DNA from: a gamma proteobacterium symbiont of Ctena orbiculata
Lineage (GTDB): Bacteria; Pseudomonadota; Gammaproteobacteria; Chromatiales; Chromatiaceae
Assembly (NCBI GenBank): GCA_003058495.1
Contig: QBVC01000006.1
Span: forward strand, 41,910 to 105,909
DNA: 64,000 bases
Direction: 5' to 3'
Both the position numbers and the translations under genes were made by a program. The notes under the pieces were generated by a model. That model searched no databases. It saw only the letters and a list, made by a program, of their open reading frames with translations, and was not told the origin of the DNA. Below, one piece after another: positions 46,148-55,315 of the stretch; within the stretch, counting starts at the first letter, position 1; each line of letters starts with the position of its first letter.

Positions 46148-47083
46148 ATGTCGGCCCTGATCTGTGGTTCTTTCGCCTACGATACCATCATGGTCTTTAA
46201 TGACCATTTCAAGCACCACATACTCCCGGAGCAGGTGCACATCCTGAACGTCTCCTTTCTGGTGCCCGATATGCGCAGGGAGTTTGGCGGTTGTGCCGGC
46301 AATATCGCTTATAATCTCAAGATCCTCGGTGGCGACGGCAAACCGGCGGGTACCGTGGGCGACGACTTCGCCCCCTATGCCAAATGGATGGATGAGTGCG
46401 GAATCAGTCGCGATCAGGTGCTCGAGGTGCCTGGCAGCTATACCGCGCAGGCCTATATCACCACCGACAAGGATGACAATCAGATCACCGCCTTTCACCC
46501 CGGCGCGATGAACCAGGCCCACCAGATCGATGTCTCAAAGATCAATGGCACCACCCTGGGCATGGTTTCTCCGGATGGCCGCCAGGGTATGATCGAGCAT
46601 GCGACGCAATTCGCCGAGGCAGGTGTGCCCTTTATATTTGACCCCGGTCAAGGCATGCCCATGTTTGATGGCGATAGTCTGCTGGCGTTCAGTGAGCAGG
46701 CTGACTGGCTGGCCTTCAACGACTATGAAGCGATGTTGATGCAGGAGCGTACAGGGAAGAGCCTGAAACAGCTGGCGCAGATGGTCGAGGCCATCATCCT
46801 GACCCGTGGCGGCGAGGGATCCGAAATCATCACCAGGGACAAGGTCTATGCCATCCCCACCGCACCGGTCAAGGCGGTGGTGGATCCTACCGGATGCGGC
46901 GATGCCTATCGTGCGGGCATCTTGTACGGGCTCATGAACGATATAGACTGGGAAACCACGGGCCGAATCGCAGCCTTGATGGGCGCGATAAAGATAGAGC
47001 AGGCAGGTACACAGAACCACTTTGTATCGCCGGAGGAGTTCGGTCATCGTTTCGAGAAGGCGTTTGACTACAAATTTGATTAG
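46148..47083 (+). CDS. PfkB-family carbohydrate/nucleoside kinase
   Basis: A 311-residue ribokinase-like kinase. It has ALICGSFAYDTIMVF at the N-terminus, GGCAGNIAYNLKILG (substrate-binding), LTRGGEGSEI and the anion hole VDPTGCGDAYRAGI near residue 250. The pattern is nearest to adenosine-kinase-like members, but the substrate (nucleoside or sugar) cannot be read from sequence. It lies 83 bases after gcvPB and 11 bases before moaB. Whether it shares the gcv transcript is not known. Confidence 0.88.
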   Translation: MSALICGSFAYDTIMVFNDHFKHHILPEQVHILNVSFLVPDMRREFGGCAGNIAYNLKILGGDGKPAGTVGDDFAPYAKWMDECGISRDQVLEVPGSYTAQAYITTDKDDNQITAFHPGAMNQAHQIDVSKINGTTLGMVSPDGRQGMIEHATQFAEAGVPFIFDPGQGMPMFDGDSLLAFSEQADWLAFNDYEAMLMQERTGKSLKQLAQMVEAIILTRGGEGSEIITRDKVYAIPTAPVKAVVDPTGCGDAYRAGILYGLMNDIDWETTGRIAALMGAIKIEQAGTQNHFVSPEEFGHRFEKAFDYKFD

Positions 47084-47094
47084 AAATAAAAGCC

Positions 47095-47625
47095 ATGTCT
47101 GGACATTTTAAAGAGAGCGATTTCGTCCCCCTCAATCTTGCCGTGCTGACCGTTTCCGACAGCCGCACGGAGGAGACCGACAAGTCGGGTCAGACCCTCA
47201 AGGAGCGTGCGCTGGAGGCCGGTCATCGGGTGGTCGAGAAGCGCATCGTACCCGATGACATCTACCAGATGCGGGCGGTGGTATCGGCCTGGATAGCCGA
47301 TAGCGATGTGCACATCATCATCTCCACCGGCGGTACCGGCATTACCGGCCGCGACAGCACCCCGGAGGCGCTGCAGCCCTTGTTCGATAAGTCGATCGAG
47401 GGATTCGGCGAACTCTACCGTGCGATCTCGCTGCAGGAGATCGGCAGTTCATCGATTCAGTCCCGGGCTATCGCCGGTCTGGCCAACGGCACCCTGATAT
47501 TCTGCCTCCCCGGCTCCACCGGGGCCTGCCGCACCGGGTGGGACAAGATCCTCAAGGCCCAGCTCGATATGCGCACCAGACCCTGCAATTTCGCGCAGAT
47601 GTTTCCCCGTCTGCTGGAGAGTTGA
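47095..47625 (+). CDS. moaB: Molybdenum cofactor biosynthesis protein B
   Basis: A 176-residue MoaB/Mog-domain protein. It has LTVSDSRTEETDKSGQTL, ISTGGTGITGRDSTPEAL and LPGSTGACRTGWDKIL, the three conserved blocks. It is expected to adenylylate molybdopterin or act alongside MoeA. It ends one base before moeA, so these two are coupled. Confidence 0.94.
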   Translation: MSGHFKESDFVPLNLAVLTVSDSRTEETDKSGQTLKERALEAGHRVVEKRIVPDDIYQMRAVVSAWIADSDVHIIISTGGTGITGRDSTPEALQPLFDKSIEGFGELYRAISLQEIGSSSIQSRAIAGLANGTLIFCLPGSTGACRTGWDKILKAQLDMRTRPCNFAQMFPRLLES

Positions 47626-47626
47626 A

Positions 47627-48865
47627 ATGGATGATTGCGACGCTCGGCAGTCACAGCTCAAGCCGGTGGATGAGGCCCTGGCCTTCCTCCTTGCTCAGGT
47701 CAAGCCGATCTCCGGGCGGGAGCAGGCAGCCCTGGAAGAGGCATTGGGACGGGTACTGGCGGCGGCGGTCGAGAGTCAGGTTGACGTGCCGCCCTGGGAC
47801 AACAGCGCCATGGATGGTTACGCGGTCAATAGCGGCGATCTCGACGCCGAAGGGGGCAGCTTGCACGTCGCCCAGCGGATAGCCGCCGGATCGGCCGGCG
47901 GCAGACTCGATCCGGGGACGGCGGCGCGCATCTTCACCGGCGCCCCCGTTCCCGCGGGTGCCGATGCCGTGGTCATCCAGGAGGTCTGCGAGGTCGACGG
48001 CGAACAGGTGGCGATCGAGGAAAGACCTGCAGCCGGCGCCAACATCCGCAGAGCGGGAGAGGATATCCTCCAAGGCGAGGAGATATTGTCGGCCGGGATC
48101 AGGCTCGATGCCCAACACCTGGGACTTGCCGCCTCGGTGGGTGTGGCCGAGCTGTCGGTCTATCGCCGACTCAAGGTCGCGGTCTTCTCCAGCGGCGACG
48201 AGTTGGTGATGCCGGGAGGAACCTTGCAGGCGGGCCAGATCTACAACTCCAACCAGTTCACACTGACAGGCCTGCTGCAGCGCATGGGCTGTGAAGTGAT
48301 TCAACTCGGGATCGTGGAAGACAGTTTCGAGGCGACCTGCGAAGCGCTCTCCCGGGGTGCGGAGGAGGCCGACCTGGTGCTGGCCTCGGGCGGGGTGTCC
48401 GTGGGTGAGGAGGATCACGTCAAGCCGGCAGTGGAGCGCCTCGGTTCACTGGAGCTGTGGAAGATTGCCTCCCGTCCCGGCAAGCCCCTGGCTTTCGGCC
48501 ATATCGGAGAGACCCCTTTCATGGGTGCGCCGGGAAATCCTGTCTCCCTGTTTGTCACCTTTTCCATCTTTACCAGGCCATTCATCCTGCGCATGCAGGG
48601 GATCGCCGGTGAGGTCCTGCCAACGCCGGTCAGGGTCATTGCGGGATTCGAAAAGGCCGCCACCGACAAACGCCAGGAGTATGCCCGCGGACGCCTGGAA
48701 CGAGGTGATCAAGGGGAGGCGGTGGTCAGGCTCTACCCCAATCGTTCATCCGGTGTGCTGAGTTCCGTGGTGTGGGCAAACGGTCTTGTCGTACTGCCTC
48801 CGCTCACCGCCATCAAGCCCGGTGATGCGGTGGAGTTCATCCCCTTCAGCGAGTTGATGTCATGA
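47627..48865 (+). CDS. moeA: Molybdopterin molybdenumtransferase
   Basis: A 412-residue protein that inserts molybdate into adenylylated molybdopterin. It has PPWDNSAMDGYAVNS, FTGAPVPAGADAVVIQE, YNSNQFTLTGLL, SGGVSVGEEDHVK and GAPGNPVSLFVTFSIF, which are the MoeA motifs. The domain order matches E. coli MoeA. It overlaps moaD by four bases. Confidence 0.95.
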   Translation: MDDCDARQSQLKPVDEALAFLLAQVKPISGREQAALEEALGRVLAAAVESQVDVPPWDNSAMDGYAVNSGDLDAEGGSLHVAQRIAAGSAGGRLDPGTAARIFTGAPVPAGADAVVIQEVCEVDGEQVAIEERPAAGANIRRAGEDILQGEEILSAGIRLDAQHLGLAASVGVAELSVYRRLKVAVFSSGDELVMPGGTLQAGQIYNSNQFTLTGLLQRMGCEVIQLGIVEDSFEATCEALSRGAEEADLVLASGGVSVGEEDHVKPAVERLGSLELWKIASRPGKPLAFGHIGETPFMGAPGNPVSLFVTFSIFTRPFILRMQGIAGEVLPTPVRVIAGFEKAATDKRQEYARGRLERGDQGEAVVRLYPNRSSGVLSSVVWANGLVVLPPLTAIKPGDAVEFIPFSELMS

Positions 48866-49113
48866 TTCAGGTCCTCTTTTTCGCCCGTTTTCGCGAGGAG
48901 CTGGGTGTCGAGTCTGAACAGATAGAGCTCAATGGCCCCTCCTCGATCGGCGATCTTCTGCGGATCCTGCGTGGCCGCGGCGAGGCCTGGGCCAGGCTCT
49001 TTGCCGAGGATCAACGGGTGATGATGGCGGTCAACCAGGAACTCGCGGATAAAAACACTCCCCTCAAGGCGGGGGATGAGGTTGCCTTCTTTCCGCCGGT
49101 GACCGGAGGCTGA
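48862..49113 (+). CDS. moaD: Molybdopterin synthase sulfur carrier subunit
   Basis: An 83-residue ubiquitin-fold protein ending in the Gly-Gly needed for thiocarboxylation (FFPPVTGG). It has IQVLFFARFREELGVE at the N-terminus. It donates sulfur to precursor Z with MoaE. The ATG overlaps the moeA stop (ATGA). Next gene moaE follows after three bases. Confidence 0.95.
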   Translation: MIQVLFFARFREELGVESEQIELNGPSSIGDLLRILRGRGEAWARLFAEDQRVMMAVNQELADKNTPLKAGDEVAFFPPVTGG

Positions 49114-49116
49114 GAG

Positions 49117-49581
49117 GTGGACAGCGTATCGATACGGGCAGAGCCCTTCGATCCGAACCGGGAGGTGGAACTGCTGCGGGGCAATGACCCGTCGATCGGC
49201 GCCCTGGTGACATTCATCGGCCTGATGCGCGACATCAACGAGGGTGACAGGATCGAACGTCTCTACCTCGAACACTATCCGGGGATGACCGAACGCGCCC
49301 TGCAGGAGATCGTCGATGAGGCGAACAGCCGCTGGGATATTCAGCATTGCAGGGTGGTCCATCGTGTGGGGGCGCTGCTGCCCACCGATCCGATCGTGCT
49401 GGTCGCGGTGGCGAGCCGCCATCGCAAAGAGGCCTTTCAGGCCTGCGAGTTCATCATCGACTATCTGAAGACCAGGGCCCCGTTCTGGAAAAAGGAGACC
49501 ACCGCCGAGGGGGAACGCTGGGTGGATGCGCGGGAGAGCGATGATGCAGCCACCCTGGCGTGGGAAAAAAGTGACATTTAA
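49117..49581 (+). CDS. moaE: Molybdopterin synthase catalytic subunit
   Basis: A 154-residue catalytic subunit of MPT synthase. It has GALVTFIGLMRD, LEHYPGMTERALQEI, HRVGALLPTDPIVLVAV, and HRKEAFQACEFIIDYLKT followed by APFWKKET, the family's active-site block. The GTG start lies three bases after moaD. It forms moaB-moeA-moaD-moaE; moaA and moaC are not in the window. Confidence 0.94.
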   Translation: MDSVSIRAEPFDPNREVELLRGNDPSIGALVTFIGLMRDINEGDRIERLYLEHYPGMTERALQEIVDEANSRWDIQHCRVVHRVGALLPTDPIVLVAVASRHRKEAFQACEFIIDYLKTRAPFWKKETTAEGERWVDARESDDAATLAWEKSDI

Positions 49582-49776
49582 GAACAAGGCACATCACCCA
49601 AGACAGCGCTCATCGGTCACTGCCGGCCTTAGCCAAGACTATCTGCGTCTATTTGCGGTTTTCTTTTTTTTCGCTTGTACCCGGTCGATCGGGTAAAGCC
49701 TGTTGAACATCAAGGAAGGTCCTGACCGGATGATTGGTCGGAAGGTTGCTGGTGGTGTGGGTTTTGGGGATTGATC

Positions 49777-49803
49777 AACCGGGATGCGCGGGTGCATCCC
49801 GGT
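49777..49803. repeat. Stem-loop after the XRE regulator gene
   Basis: AACCGGGATGC, GCGG, and GTGCATCCCGGTT form a hairpin (CCGGGATGC against GCATCCCGG). It lies within 15 bases of the regulator's stop on the minus strand. No T-run, so only a candidate terminator. Confidence 0.45.
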
Positions 49804-49814
49804 TCGAAGTTGAG

Positions 49815-50189
49815 CTACTTCTTGTTCGAGTGGAGCAGGACCTGTTCGAAGATGTTTCTCTTGATGCGGCTGCGGATGGGCTCGGGCAGATTGTGCCACG
49901 CCTTTGCCACTTCGATCGCTTCGTCGTCCACTACCGAGGTGGTGGTTTCGCCGAACATCAACCAGGCCGGATTGACATCCAACACCTGGGCGATCTCATC
50001 GATCTTTCTTGGACGCAGGCTCTTGCCGTTCTCGATTTTCTGTATCACGGCCTGATTGGTGCCCGCGCGGAGCGCCAGCTCCTCCTGGGTCCAACCCCTT
50101 TCCCGTCTTTTCCTGCGTAGTCGAGAGCCTAGTGTATCCATTTCCCGCGGTATGTATGTTTCAAATTTTTGTGCGTGTACGTAGCTCAT
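49815..50189 (-). CDS. XRE-family helix-turn-helix transcriptional regulator
   Basis: A 124-residue DNA-binding protein. Residues about 20-75 are a Cro/CI-type HTH: LGSRLRRKRRERGWTQEELA, LRAGTNQAVIQKIENGKSLR, and IDEIAQVLDVNPAWLMFGE. The start ATG at 50189 has GGAAGGA just upstream; a longer frame from 50225 lacks one. The C-terminal 45 residues contain a basic helix. It is divergent from lgt, so it may regulate itself or lgt. Target unknown. Confidence 0.88.
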   Translation of the reverse strand: MSYVHAQKFETYIPREMDTLGSRLRRKRRERGWTQEELALRAGTNQAVIQKIENGKSLRPRKIDEIAQVLDVNPAWLMFGETTTSVVDDEAIEVAKAWHNLPEPIRSRIKRNIFEQVLLHSNKK

Positions 50190-50429
50190 GGTCCTTCCCG
50201 TTAAGATGCTGATGTGGGTGTGCATCGTCTGTACCTGGTAGCGGCGCTGCGTTCAAAAACTTGACACTTTGTAGAAGTCCGTCATAGCGCTTGCGAAATA
50301 AATTCCAGTGTACGGGGGAAATGTGACCAAGTTCACACTATCCTATCACGGAAAAAATGTCGTGAAATTGCTGATTTACGATTTTCCGGCACATTGGCGA
50401 ATGGAATTCCTGTGTTACCATGCACCCCC

Positions 50430-51269
50430 ATGATGACCTATCCCGGAATCGATCCCACCCTGATTTCCATTGGGCCGGTGAGTATCCACTGGTATGGATT
50501 GATGTATGTTGTCGGTTTTCTGGGAGGCTGGTGGTTGGGCCGCCTGCGGGTGGGAAAACCGGGTATGGTATGGGACGCCAGGCAGGTGGACGACGTCGTT
50601 TTCTACATCGTCCTCGGTGTGGTGCTGGGCGGGCGCATCGGCTATATCCTGTTCTATAATCTCGACGCCTTTCTGGCCAACCCCCTTACTCTATTAAAGG
50701 TATGGGAGGGGGGGATGTCGTTTCATGGCGGGCTGTTGGGCGTGATCCTGGCAATGTGGTACTTTGCCCGCAGGCACGGCCGCAGTTTTTTTGAGGCGAC
50801 CGATTTTATTGCGCCCCTGGTCACGGTCGGCCTGGGGGCCGGGCGCATCGGTAATTTCATCAACGCCGAGTTGTGGGGCGGGGTCACCGATCTGCCCTGG
50901 GGTATGCGTGTGCCCTGTGAGGTGGCGGCCGGTCTCTGTGCCCGGCTTGGCATGGCGCCGGATGCGGAGTACTCGCTCCCTGTCCACCCCAGCCAGCTGT
51001 ACGAATCCTTCCTCGAGGGTTTGGTGCTGTTCCTCATCCTGTGGATCTTCTCCGCCAAGCCCAGGCCGAGGATGGCGGTTTCAGGTCTGTTTTTGATCTG
51101 TTACGGGGTGTTTCGATTTATGGTCGAGCTTGTGCGCATGCCCGATCAGCACATCGGTTATCTCGCATTTGACTGGCTGACCATGGGTCAGCTGTTGAGT
51201 CTGCCGATGATTCTATTTGGTATATTGCTGTTCTATCTGGCCTACCGACCGAAGGGCAGTCATGGCTAG
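50430..51269 (+). CDS. lgt: Prolipoprotein diacylglyceryl transferase
   Basis: A 279-residue inner-membrane enzyme that puts diacylglycerol on the lipobox cysteine of lipoproteins. It has about seven membrane segments and the family's RIGNFINAELWGG motif, plus HPSQLYESFLEGLVLF and GLMYVVGFLGGWWLG. ATG at 50430 is preferred; an upstream GTG/ATG region adds only non-conserved residues. At least two lipoproteins in this window (4418, 58092) are likely substrates. Followed by thyA. Confidence 0.95.
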   Translation: MMTYPGIDPTLISIGPVSIHWYGLMYVVGFLGGWWLGRLRVGKPGMVWDARQVDDVVFYIVLGVVLGGRIGYILFYNLDAFLANPLTLLKVWEGGMSFHGGLLGVILAMWYFARRHGRSFFEATDFIAPLVTVGLGAGRIGNFINAELWGGVTDLPWGMRVPCEVAAGLCARLGMAPDAEYSLPVHPSQLYESFLEGLVLFLILWIFSAKPRPRMAVSGLFLICYGVFRFMVELVRMPDQHIGYLAFDWLTMGQLLSLPMILFGILLFYLAYRPKGSHG

Positions 51270-51357
51270 CAGGTATTAGTAATGAGATTAGATGTTGTAT
51301 GTGGCAAACCTCTGACCGCGCGTCGGGCAGCCAGGGCTCAAGCGGGGTGTTGACGGG

Positions 51358-52152
51358 ATGAAACAGTATCACGACCTGATGCGGCATGTGCGCGATCAGG
51401 GGGTCGTCAAGGAGGACAGAACAGGTACCGGGACGCGCAGTGTGTTCGGTTATCAGATGCGTTTCGACCTGGATCAGGGTTTTCCGTTGTTGACCACCAA
51501 GCGCCTGCATCTGCGTTCCATCATCCATGAACTGCTATGGTTTCTGAAAGGTGACACCAACATAGGCTATCTCAGGGAAAACGGTGTCTCCATCTGGGAT
51601 GAGTGGGCGGATGAGAATGGGGATCTGGGTCCGGTATACGGCTATCAGTGGCGCTCCTGGCCGGTTCCCGAGGGGGGGCACATCGACCAGATCAGCCATT
51701 TGATAACGCAGATCAGGGAGAATCCAGACTCGAGACGACTGATCGTCTCGGCCTGGAATCCGGCGCAGGTGGAGCATATGGCGCTGCCTCCCTGCCACTG
51801 CCTGTTTCAATTCTATGTCGCCGAGGGCAGGCTCTCCTGCCAGCTCTATCAGCGCAGTGCCGATATCTTTCTCGGGGTGCCTTTCAATATCGCCTCCTAT
51901 GCGCTGTTGACCATGATGATTGCCCAGGTGACCGGCCTGGCCCCCGGCGAGTTTGTCCATACCTTCGGCGATGCCCACCTCTACAACAACCACCTGCAGC
52001 AGGCGGAGCTGCAGCTGAGCCGTGAACCCCGGAAGCTGCCGGTGATGAGAATCAATCCAGCGGTAAAGTCGATTTTCGACTTCCGCTTCGAGGATTTCGA
52101 GCTGGTCGATTACGACCCTCATCCCCATATCAAGGCACCGGTGGCAGTGTAG
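51358..52152 (+). CDS. thyA: Thymidylate synthase
   Basis: A 264-residue ThyA that methylates dUMP using methylene-THF. It has [36 protein letters not shown], and the active-site cysteine in [13 protein letters not shown]. The C-terminus ends [10 protein letters not shown] as expected. It consumes methylene-THF made by the glycine cleavage and other routes and leaves dihydrofolate, which folA recycles next door. Confidence 0.97.
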   Translation: MKQYHDLMRHVRDQGVVKEDRTGTGTRSVFGYQMRFDLDQGFPLLTTKRLHLRSIIHELLWFLKGDTNIGYLRENGVSIWDEWADENGDLGPVYGYQWRSWPVPEGGHIDQISHLITQIRENPDSRRLIVSAWNPAQVEHMALPPCHCLFQFYVAEGRLSCQLYQRSADIFLGVPFNIASYALLTMMIAQVTGLAPGEFVHTFGDAHLYNNHLQQAELQLSREPRKLPVMRINPAVKSIFDFRFEDFELVDYDPHPHIKAPVAV

Positions 52153-52166
52153 CCTGGCGAGCGAAC

Positions 52167-52664
52167 ATGAAGCCGCTGATATCCCTTATCGCCGCGGTGG
52201 CGAACAACGGAGTAATCGGGGTTGATAACAGCCTCCCCTGGCGCCTGCCCGCCGACCTGAAACACTTCAAATCGTTGACCATGGGCAAGCCCATCGTCAT
52301 GGGGCGTCGCACCTGGGAATCGCTTCCCGGGGTTCTGCCGGGACGGCGCCATATCGTGGTCAGTCGCAATCGGGACTACCGGGCGGAGGGTTGCGAACTG
52401 GTGCACTCGGTGGATGAGGCGCTGCAGCTGGCCGGGGATGTGGAGGAGATCATGATTGTCGGCGGCGGCGGACTCTACCGCCAGATGCTGCCCAGGGCGG
52501 ACCGCCTCTACTTGACCCTTGTGGAGGCCGATGTGGAGGGGGACGCCTGCTTTCCCGAAATCGATTGGCGCCAATGGCGCGAGGTGAGTCGCGAGTCCCA
52601 TGCCGCCGATGAGCGCAACCTGTTCGCCTACTCCTTTGTCATATTGAATCGCATCAATCCCTGA
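52167..52664 (+). CDS. folA: Dihydrofolate reductase
   Basis: A 165-residue DHFR that regenerates tetrahydrofolate after thymidylate synthesis. It has LIAAVANNGVIGVDNSLPWR, LPADLKHFKSLTMGKPIVMG, and IMIVGGGGLYRQMLPRADRL. It follows thyA by 14 bases. Its end overlaps the end of apaH on the other strand by 11 bases. Confidence 0.96.
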   Translation: MKPLISLIAAVANNGVIGVDNSLPWRLPADLKHFKSLTMGKPIVMGRRTWESLPGVLPGRRHIVVSRNRDYRAEGCELVHSVDEALQLAGDVEEIMIVGGGGLYRQMLPRADRLYLTLVEADVEGDACFPEIDWRQWREVSRESHAADERNLFAYSFVILNRINP

Positions 52665-53478
52665 GCTGGCAGGCGATCTGATAGGGTTTCGGCTGTTTGT
52701 GCCTGCGCAGGCGCAGCGCGGTGAGCTTGCCGCCCCACAGACAGCCGCTGTCGAGGCAGCAGACGTCGGCGTTCTGCCGGTAGCCCAGGGTCGACCAGTG
52801 CCCAAACAGAATGCGATCCCCCCTGGTCAGACGTCCCGGAGCCTCGAACCAGGGAATGGAGCCGTTGGTTTGGGTCCCTGGCGGTCCCTTGTCGAGCAGC
52901 GAGATGCGGCCATCCGGGGTGCAGTACCTCAGGCGCGTGAAGCAGTTGGTGATGAAGCGGAGCCGGTCCATCCCCGCGAGCTCCTCGGACCAGAGATCGG
53001 GGAGATTGCCATAGATGACCTTGCAGAACTTGGCAAACCTGGGACCCCGCAGCGCCTCTTCCAGCTCTCCTGCACAGGCCATCGCGGTAGCCAGGTCCCA
53101 TTGCGGCGGCAGGCCGGCATGCACCAGGCTGTAGCCGCTTTTTTTGTGATGGATCATCATCGGTCTGTGGCGCAGCCATTCGATGATCTCCCGGCTATCA
53201 GGTGCCTCGATAACCTCCTTCAGGGTGCCGTATTTATTGCGGCTGCGATTGCCCTGGGAGAGCGCCAGCAGGTGGAGATCGTGATTGCCGAGCACGGTAA
53301 CCGCCCGTGAGCCGAGTGACTTCACGAAACGAAGCACCTGCAGGGACTTGGGGCCGCGATTGACCAGGTCGCCGGCAAACCAGAGCTTGTCCTTGGAGGG
53401 GTCGAAGCGGATCGCCTCGAGCAGCCGCTGCAGCTCGTCATAGCATCCTTGAATGTCGCCGATGGCATAGATGGACAT
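52654..53478 (-). CDS. apaH: Bis(5'-nucleosyl)-tetraphosphatase, symmetrical
   Basis: A 274-residue metallophosphatase that splits Ap4A to two ADP. It has YAIGDIQGCYDELQRLL (metal site), WFAGDLVNRGP and VLGNHDLHLLAL, and HHKKSGYSLVHAGLPPQWDL. It is transcribed against folA, with an 11-base overlap at the 3' ends. It overlaps the DUF2238 gene start by one base. apaH-apaG proximity is conserved. Confidence 0.95.
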   Translation of the reverse strand: MSIYAIGDIQGCYDELQRLLEAIRFDPSKDKLWFAGDLVNRGPKSLQVLRFVKSLGSRAVTVLGNHDLHLLALSQGNRSRNKYGTLKEVIEAPDSREIIEWLRHRPMMIHHKKSGYSLVHAGLPPQWDLATAMACAGELEEALRGPRFAKFCKVIYGNLPDLWSEELAGMDRLRFITNCFTRLRYCTPDGRISLLDKGPPGTQTNGSIPWFEAPGRLTRGDRILFGHWSTLGYRQNADVCCLDSGCLWGGKLTALRLRRHKQPKPYQIACQLRD

Positions 53479-54101
53479 CAGAGCGCACCGAGCTGCTTAA
53501 GTTGCCCGTCGTGGGTTTTGGCCAGCAGGAGCTGGGCGCAGATGGCCCCTATCAACGCCAGGAACATATCGGTTTGGGTGTCCCAGGGATCGCCCTGGGT
53601 ACCGAGGAAGGCGTCCGCGGCCTGCTCGCTGAGCAGTGCCACCCACCACTCGATCAATTCGTAGAATGCGCTGAATGCAAGGCAGAAACAGAGACAGAGA
53701 AAAAAGAGCCAGCGCCCCCGTTGCAAGGGCGAGCGTCGCAGCAGGATCTCGCGGGCCAGGATGGCCGGGACGAAACCCTGGGCGAAGTGGCCAACCCGGT
53801 CATAGTGGTTGCGCGACAGCTCAAGACTCTCTTTAAGCCAATTGAACAGGGGGACCTCCGCATAGGTGTAGTAACCGCCGATAATCAGAATCACGGCGTG
53901 CAGTGCAATCAGGCGGTAGGCGAGGATGGTCAGGGGAAACCCCTTACGGGTGTAGTAGAGGAGCGGCAGGGCGATCATCACAGGCAGGGTTTCCAAAAAC
54001 CAGGTATAGCGGTCTGCAACCGGATCGATAGCGCTGAGAATCAGCAGCAGGGCGACGCCGCCACCCAACCAAAGCAATTCACTTTGCCTCTCAAGCACCA
54101 T
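53478..54101 (-). CDS. DUF2238 (YjdF-like) membrane protein
   Basis: A 207-residue polytopic inner-membrane protein, about six segments. It has NHYDRVGHFAQGFVPAILARE, AFYELIEWWVALLSEQAADA and QGDPWDTQTDMFLALIGAI, the family blocks, with conserved His and acidic residues close to the membrane. Function is unknown. It lies between apaG and apaH on the same strand. Confidence 0.85.
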   Translation of the reverse strand: MVLERQSELLWLGGGVALLLILSAIDPVADRYTWFLETLPVMIALPLLYYTRKGFPLTILAYRLIALHAVILIIGGYYTYAEVPLFNWLKESLELSRNHYDRVGHFAQGFVPAILAREILLRRSPLQRGRWLFFLCLCFCLAFSAFYELIEWWVALLSEQAADAFLGTQGDPWDTQTDMFLALIGAICAQLLLAKTHDGQLKQLGAL

Positions 54102-54154
54102 CGATCCTCTACTCTGGAGTTGGGTCTTCGATCAGTGAAACCTTACCGCCGCGC

Positions 54155-54538
54155 TCAATGGAGACTGCCCGGACGGGCGAGGGAGAAGGGCGGTATCTGG
54201 GCATCGAAATGGTTGCCCTGGCCGTCGACCATGTCGTAGCTCCCCTGCATGCTGCCCACCGGCGTGTCGAGAACGGTTCCGCTGGTATAGCGGAAGGTCT
54301 CACCCGGATTGAGCTGAGGCTGCTCGCCCACGACCCCTTCACCGCGCACCTCCTGCACCTTGCCGTTCGCATCCGTGATTATCCAGTGCCGATTCAACAG
54401 GCGCGCACTCGACTCGCCATCGTTACGAATGGTGATGGTGTAGGAGAAGACAAAACGATGTTCGCTCGGCATGGATTGGGACTCCACATAGCTGGTTTCA
54501 ACCTGAACATCGATATGGTGTGTTGATCGTTTTTCCAT
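54155..54538 (-). CDS. apaG: ApaG protein (Co2+/Mg2+ efflux protein family)
   Basis: A 127-residue beta-sandwich protein of the ApaG family. It has HRFVFSYTITIRNDGESSARLL, HWIITDANGKVQEVRGEGVVG and YTSGTVLDTPVGSMQGSY, its diagnostic blocks. Its role is loosely linked to Ap4A and divalent metals. It is in a minus-strand run with DUF2238 and apaH. Confidence 0.94.
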   Translation of the reverse strand: MEKRSTHHIDVQVETSYVESQSMPSEHRFVFSYTITIRNDGESSARLLNRHWIITDANGKVQEVRGEGVVGEQPQLNPGETFRYTSGTVLDTPVGSMQGSYDMVDGQGNHFDAQIPPFSLARPGSLH

Positions 54539-54683
54539 ATTTGAAGGTAGTCGCCCCGGTCTTGCGCGTTGTTAACTTCTATAGGGTGCAAGATAACTGA
54601 GGGGGTGCGGGTTGTGCAATGGGTTAAGAATTAAATGCCGGTGCCGATATTGGGGTTAACATGGCCATTTAGGATATCGACCC

Positions 54684-55160
54684 GTGAGAAGGCTTGGATT
54701 GACAACCCTGTTGCTGTTGTTTTTCGGCGCCGGCTGCCTGGCGGCAGAGCTGACGCCGCAGACCCGGGCACTGGTCGCCGCCGCCATGCTGGGCGAGGTC
54801 GAGCGGATAAACGATCTCCTGGCCCAGGGGGTCGATGCCAACAGCACCAACCCGTCGGGCCGCAGCGCCCTGCATATCGCCGCCTTCAACGGCAATCAGA
54901 AGACGGTCAAGGCGTTGCTCGCGGCGGGTGCGGATCCCAACCTGGCGGATGCCAGGGGGGTCACTCCCATCATGGAGGCCTCGGCATTCGGGCATCTCGA
55001 GATCGTGCGGCTTCTGTTGCTGCGAGGCGTCGAGGTGAATGCGGCCGACAAGGCCGGCAACACCGCCCTCGGACTCGCCAACCGGGGCAAGCATGGGGAG
55101 GTATCGGCACTGCTCACCGAGATGGGTGCGAAGGAGAGTGAAGAGAAGGATGCAAAATAG
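54684..55160 (+). CDS. Exported ankyrin-repeat protein
   Basis: A 158-residue protein with a signal peptide (residues 1-20, LTTLLLLFFGAGCLAAE) and four ankyrin-like units (residues 30-155: NPSGRSALHIAAFNGNQKTV, DARGVTPIMEASAFGHLEIV and DKAGNTALGLANRGKHGEVS). A GTG start at 54684. It is predicted periplasmic. Bound partner unknown; it stands between apaG (divergent) and a small membrane protein. Confidence 0.85.
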   Translation: MRRLGLTTLLLLFFGAGCLAAELTPQTRALVAAAMLGEVERINDLLAQGVDANSTNPSGRSALHIAAFNGNQKTVKALLAAGADPNLADARGVTPIMEASAFGHLEIVRLLLLRGVEVNAADKAGNTALGLANRGKHGEVSALLTEMGAKESEEKDAK

Positions 55161-55315
55161 CGTCCCGTATCGCTTCGGATGGTTATTTATCAGTGTTTAG
55201 TAAGTAAAGGAATAAATTGACTGAAAACTGGACAACAACGTGAACAGGGTCTAAGTAAAGCTGGAGATCTACACGAATAATCTTTATTAAGTTATTGAAT
55301 AGGCTTGTAAGGTAA

